NCBI GenBank assembly: GCA_028023455.1
Contig: JAQFVV010006255.1
Location: 6,116,001 to 6,180,000, forward strand
Origin: Epiperipatus broadwayi
Taxonomy: Eukaryota; Onychophora; Udeonychophora; Euonychophora; Peripatidae
Direction of reading: 5' to 3'
DNA: 64,000 bases
How positions within the stretch are numbered: position 1 is the stretch's first letter; the number at the start of each line of letters is the position of its first letter. Below are positions 59,490 through 64,000 of this stretch, one piece after another. The position numbers were made by a program, and so were the translations under genes. The notes beneath the pieces are model-generated. The model was not told the DNA's origin, ran no database searches, and was given only the letters and a program-made list of their open reading frames with translations.

Positions 59490-60330
59490 GAACGTAGCAA
59501 TGAAAAATGATTGTCCAATAAGAATTATTAATAAGTTGTACAGTAAAAGAAATATTATGAAAATAAAAAGAAGAATGTTGATGAGGTAATGTATAATAGT
59601 TACAATTCATCAAAAAGTACTTTCTTTGATATAAAAACGATTATAACAATATTAACAAAAAATATAAAAAGGAAAGCAAATTATTATTAAACTAAATATA
59701 CAAATAGAAAATTAATCTAGGTAATTTGATTAATAAAACAAAAAATGAAAATGTTGAAAATATGAATGGAATTTATATAATTAGTTGTTTAAACTGTAAG
59801 AAAGATAAAAGAATATATATCAACAAAAAATAAACCTAAAAACTAGATTGAAACAGCATTTAAATGATAAGAATTCAAATATTTATATATATAATGAGGA
59901 ATTTAAACATAGAAATTTTGATATAAACTTGTTAGTGAAAGATTAAATTATATAAGGAAATAATGTTAAAAGAAAGTTTATATATTAACAAAAAAAAAAA
60001 AGGTTTTAAATAGAACAAATTGTTAAACAATAATTTTAATTATAAGTAATTTATAGTGATATATAAGTAGTAATATGTAAGAAATTGTTGCTATTGCTGG
60101 GTTTGTAAATGTTTTGTATATTTATGTAAGATATAATATAAAATTGGGTTATAAAATAAAATATGGAGGAGGTAAGTAATTGCAATAGTAAAATTTATAT
60201 AATGAAAAGAGTTACAAAAAAATCAAGTCAGTTATCACTTGACCTAATGAATATCCTAGCACTTCACTGAGGACACCAGTGGCAAAAAACAGTCTGGGGT
60301 CGGGGATATTCTGCAAAGCTTGAGAAGAGC
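59490..60330 (+). pseudogene. decayed PLE copy 1 (GIY-YIG region and 3' UTR)
   Basis: Around 59500-59600 the sequence encodes VAMKNDCPIRIINKLYSKRN, matching the other two copies. Around 59725-59810 one frame reads LINKTKNENVENMNGIYIIS, then CLNCKK, the GIY motif with CxxC and the start of the YIG strand. Further on, KESLYINKK is the tail of the domain. Stops are numerous. A hammerhead-like fold lies in the 3' UTR at 60250. Confidence 0.55.
60250..60310 (+). ncRNA. hammerhead-like motif in PLE 3' UTR
   Basis: The core CUGAGGA (60267-60273) is fully compatible with CUGANGA. Helix I is ACUUCA/UGGGGU, an internal loop, then AAUAUCC/GGAUAUU, covarying with family B (UCCUCA/UGGGGA). Helix III and the GUC triplet are preserved. 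G12 of GAAA is lost and helix II is weak, so it is probably inactive. Confidence 0.5.
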
Positions 60331-60383
60331 AATAATGAAAGGAGTTATGTATACATATTAAAGAAATGTTATTATATTATGAG

Positions 60384-60990
60384 CTACATATATATACGTG
60401 ACAATAATATATATATATTTGTAGATCCTTGATAATGACTACAATGAGAAGTTGAAATATTGGAAACACATGCATAATGTATTAGAGTATATATGGGTTC
60501 ATGTAAATAAATAAGAAAGTTTTTAAAAAGACAAAGGAAGACAGTAAGTTTATTGGATTTTTTTACATATGAAAGATATGATACTTTCTTGTTATCTTTC
60601 TTACAATCTAAATATCTAATTATATAAATTCCACTCATATTTTTGACATTGTTATTTTTTGTTTTATTAATCAAATTATCTAGGCTAATTTTCTATTTGT
60701 ATACTGGTTTAAAAAATTAATTTGTTTTCCTTTTTATAATTTTTGTTAATATCCTTTATTATTCTTTTAATATCAAAGAAAATACTGTAATCACTGTTTG
60801 ATAAATTGAAACTATTATAGTTACATTATGTGTATCCTTTTTATTTAAACTTATTTTTATTTTTGTAATATTTCTTTTACTACACAATTTATTAATCATT
60901 TTTATAGTATAATTATTTTTCATTGCTGCACCCTTTATATTATCCTTTTCTTATTCAAATAATTTTTCCTCAGAACATAAATTAAGTGTG
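60384..60990 (-). pseudogene. decayed PLE copy 2, inverted
   Basis: Reading minus, the sequence contains the MKNNYTIKMINKLCSKRNIT segment (about 60930-60870), then LINKTKNNNVKNMSGIYIIR and YLDCKK (GIY motif) in the frame ending at 60384. It matches copies 1 and 3. It meets copy 3 head to head near 61000-61200, again with 5' ends at the centre. Confidence 0.55.
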
Positions 60991-61202
60991 CTAATTATTC
61001 ATTATTAATAATGTTTATTTTATAAAGATAGTCTATATCAGATTCACAATTACTTAATAACCCATGAAATGTATTTTATATATATATGTCTCGATGTTGT
61101 TTACTCTGTAGTTTTTTATTACCTTTTTAATTTGAATATTCATGTAATTAATTAGATACTATATACATAAAATAAATATTATTAATAATAGAATAATTAG
61201 GC

Positions 61203-61349
61203 AATTAATTTATGTCCTGAAAAAACATTATTTGAAGAAGCAATTGATAATATAAAGGATGAAGCAATGAAAAATGAGTAATAAATTGTGTAGTAAAAGA
61301 ATTATTACAAAAATAAAAAGAAGTTTAAATAAAAAGGATATACATAATG
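61203..61349 (+). pseudogene. decayed PLE copy 3, upstream part
   Basis: Reads as PEKTLFEEAIDNIKDEAMKN and continues to the point where a DNA element is inserted (target ACATAATG at 61342-61349). The rest of the copy resumes at 62647. Confidence 0.55.
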
Positions 61350-62646
61350 GGTACTTTAGTATTAGACCTGCAATGTAGGGGAAGAGGAGATCTTTTCACA
61401 TCCACAATAAATATGTAATCTTGTGCTGACATCAAATTGAACGAAAATAATCCCTGCAATGTTATTTGCTCTCGTGTGAAATCATGTTTATCAATGGGTC
61501 TTTTTTTTTTTTTGTAATATTTCGACATTTTCAATTATTGACCAGATTTCTTTCTGACAACAGGATAAATATTTAATAAAAGTCTTATAATAATTTATAT
61601 TTTTTTCTTTTTGTGGATTTTTTTTTTGTTTTCTTCTTTAAAAAAAAAAAACATTTATTACCATTTCTGTGGGCAATAGTGGCATACTCTGTGCAATCAC
61701 GTGTTCAATAAAATTTTACTTTGGGGAGAAATTTGTCAGTTCAAATCTACATTTTACGTGTGTTAGAAATAAATAACAAATTTATGGCTTCAATGTGATA
61801 ATTTCTGTTATATATTACACGGTAAATAGCATATGTGTGTATTTTATGTGTTTTTGTAAATAATATTTTAAAAAAATTATAATTTAGTGATTGTTTTGTG
61901 TATATTTAAATTAACATTTTTTTGCATGATGGCATCATTTATTTAAGATCACAAATCAATTTTTTTGGGTTTAAAATGCTTTTAATATTGATTTATATAT
62001 CGTTATGCATTTTAAAATTGTTAGTGTGAAAGTCATATAAATTTGTTTTAAAGTGCTATTTTTAATATTGTAAAAATGGTAATTTTTAATATCCATTTGT
62101 TTCTCTAAAATTGTTTTTAAAATCATTTTTTTAATATCCATTTGAAAGTCATATACATTTGTTTTAAAGTGCTATTTTTAATATTTTAAAAAATTGTAAT
62201 GTTTAATATCCATTTGTTCCTTTAAAATTATTTTTAAAATCATCTTTTAATATCCATTTGTTCCTCAAACTTGTTTTAAAATCTTTTTAATATCCATTTG
62301 TTTTTCAAAATTTATTTTAAAATACTGTTTTTAATATTATTTTTTATACTTTTATTTTTATTAGTCCTGCAACACAGAGCATGCATTAGACTTGCTGCAC
62401 CTTTCCACATTCATATCAACCTGCTGATAACTTTGTAAATATTGTGAAAATATCATGTACAAGATCTGTGTACATGTTACTATTTTTTTTTTTGCAAAGT
62501 TTGTGAAAAATATGATGTATAAAATCCTTGTACACATTATTTTGGTCAGATCATAAGATTATAAAGTTATCAGCAGATTGATATGAATGAAAAGGCACAG
62601 AAAGTCTAATATATGCTCTGTGTTGCAGGTCTAATATCAAAGTACC
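61350..62646. mobile_element. non-autonomous DNA transposon with 8-bp target duplication
   Basis: The ends are inverted: GGTACTTTAGTATTAGACCT (61350-) and its near-complement ending AAAGTACC (62646). ACATAATG flanks both sides (61342-61349, 62647-62654). The paralogous PLE copy 2 shows the uninterrupted site (ACATAATG once, near 60830). An internal inverted arm (from about 62366) pairs with the right end. No transposase is recognised. An 8-bp duplication fits hAT or P-type elements, but the termini do not look like the usual hAT CAG ends. Confidence 0.7.
62040..62345. repeat. imperfect tandem repeat (about 40-50 bp units)
   Basis: Units share 'tttaatatccatttgttcct', then 'caaaattgttttaaaatca', repeated about five times with variation, and a longer variant containing 'agtcatat.aatttgttttaaagtgctatt' that occurs twice. 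Lies inside the DNA element. Confidence 0.7.
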
Positions 62647-63190
62647 ACATAATGTAATGGATAGTAGTTTCAATTTATTCAAAAAGCAAGTAAACCAATA
62701 TATAGAAAATTAGCCTAGGTAATTTGATTAAAAAAACAAAAAATAAAAATGTTGAAAATGTGAATGAAATTTTATAATTAGATATTCAGATTATATAAAA
62801 AAAATAAGAATGTAACATATATTGGCATAACAAAAAAAAACTAAAAACCAGATCGAAGCAGTTTTTAGATGATAGGATATCAAATATTTATATACACTGT
62901 GAGAAATTTAAACAAAAATTTTGATATAAACATTATATAAGGAAAGAATGTTAAAGGGAAGTTTATATATTAACAAAGAAAAACCAGTTTTAAATAAAAC
63001 AAATTATTAAATAATGGTTTTGATTATAAATAATTTATAGTTTATATAGACAGTAATATATAAGAAATTGTTGATATTGCTAGGTTTATAACTTTTTTAT
63101 ATATTTGTGTAAAATGTAATAAAAATTGGTTTAAAAATTAAAAAATAGGGAGGGATAAGTAATTTTAATAGTAAAATTTGTAGATACTAA
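62647..63190 (+). pseudogene. decayed PLE copy 3, downstream part
   Basis: Continues copy 3 after the DNA insertion: LGNLIKKTKNKNVENVNEIL (the GIY motif is decayed), a KESLYINKE-like tail, and a 3' UTR that matches copy 1 (ttgatattgctaggtttata, gggagggataagtaatt). No hammerhead-like segment was found in this copy. Confidence 0.5.
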
Positions 63191-64000
63191 AGAAATGTTA
63201 TTATAAGTTAAAAATATATATTTATAACAATACCATGTTTCCTTGAAAATAAGACATTAACAGAAAATAAACCTTAGTATGATTTTTTAGGATACTTATA
63301 ATATAAACCCTACTCCAATTTTAAGCCCTAGTTAAGATTGTCTGCAAGACAGATGGCTTTTGTTTGCCCATATTGAAATACATGATGGATGTTTTGACTT
63401 ATAAGGTAATGATATATAATTAACAATATTATTGGCATTAATGCATTGGCCATTTTTGATGAATGTAATTCTATTTGTATAGAGAAACAATTTATCTACC
63501 ACAAGACATTATATCACAACTTATAAGTTTATTTATATATATTTTTGGTACTTATTTTATTTATATTTAATACTTAGAATGCTTGATTTAGTTTTAGAGT
63601 TTCATTATGTTAGCTTTTAAATATTCAAGATAATAGAAAAATGAGTTTGGTTTCTTAAACATTTTTTTTCTTCTTAAAGATATTATTAAAATTACAGAAG
63701 TGATTTTAATGATCAAAGTTTAGCTTAAGTTAAATCATCCATCTTTCTCTTAGAAACACATATGCAGGGTTATTATAAGTAATTTGGAAAGTTGTTTACA
63801 ATGTGCACATTTACTAATGAATGGACATGGTGTATCATATATAAATCATAATTTAATAGTCTATGTTATAATGAACATACGTAATGTGCAAGTGTGAAAT
63901 ACAGAAAGTTTTTCTGGACTTTTTTGCTTGCATTTTTTTGTTGCTTGTATGTGGACAAACCATTCCTAACTCTAATCATTTTTATTTACCACTCCTGTTT
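63191..64000. other. AT-rich sequence without recognised feature
   Basis: Nothing recognised up to the end of the window. Confidence 0.4.

Noticed and set aside
61900-62345. CRISPR-like array suggested by repeated 'aatatccatttgttcct'
   Set aside because: Unit lengths vary, the intervening sequences are related rather than unique, and the genome is evidently eukaryotic; it is a minisatellite.

Overview
The window looks like a gene desert from an extremely AT-rich animal (metazoan, probably invertebrate) genome. There is no operon structure, no ribosome-binding sites and no convincing intact host gene. What can be read is almost entirely layered transposable elements: Penelope-like elements (PLEs) with GIY-YIG endonucleases, Ty3/Gypsy LTR elements, a non-autonomous LTR family, relics of non-LTR retrotransposons (LINEs), tRNA-derived SINE-like copies, foldback/MITE-like DNA elements and microsatellites. 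I cannot name the species from sequence alone.

Layout. 0-12 kb: short PLE-derived repeats (called A and B here), two palindromic PLE 3' ends (7.7-8.6 and 10.7-11.2 kb), a LINE reverse-transcriptase relic (8.6-9.5 kb) and a LINE zinc-knuckle tail (12 kb). 12-24.7 kb: two SINE-like copies, a LINE 3' end, a decayed PLE (19.4-21 kb), two B-repeat palindromes (16.9 and 21.6 kb) and an A-repeat cluster (23.4-24.7 kb). 25-37 kb: a hammerhead-bearing hairpin (26 kb) and a decayed Gypsy pol (29-33.5 kb) broken by an A-repeat inverted dimer (29.7-30.9 kb) and by a 2.8-kb PLE palindrome (33.5-36.4 kb), followed by a long pure AAT microsatellite. 37-47 kb: a second decayed Gypsy element with a very long LTR (about 3.6 kb). 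47-56.6 kb: a young non-autonomous LTR element with tail-to-tail LTR copies. 56.6-64 kb: an HHR-like palindrome, a Gypsy LTR fragment, an A-like repeat, and three copies of another PLE, one broken by a 1.3-kb DNA element with an 8-bp target duplication.

The main signal is a set of hammerhead ribozyme (HHR) motifs. By eye I find nine with an intact conserved core (CUGANGA, stem, GAAA, then UH) in two unrelated-looking repeat families, several mutated copies, and HHR-shaped folds with damaged catalytic residues in the 3' UTRs of PLE lineages that still show coding sequence. HHRs in PLE terminal repeats are established knowledge. The number of lineages in one 64-kb window, the retained stems around lost catalytic bases, and the recurring layout (two 5'-truncated copies head to head, 3' ends outward, flanked by 12-16-bp target duplications) are what deserve a second look. 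All folds, alignments and protein matches here were made by eye; none was computed.
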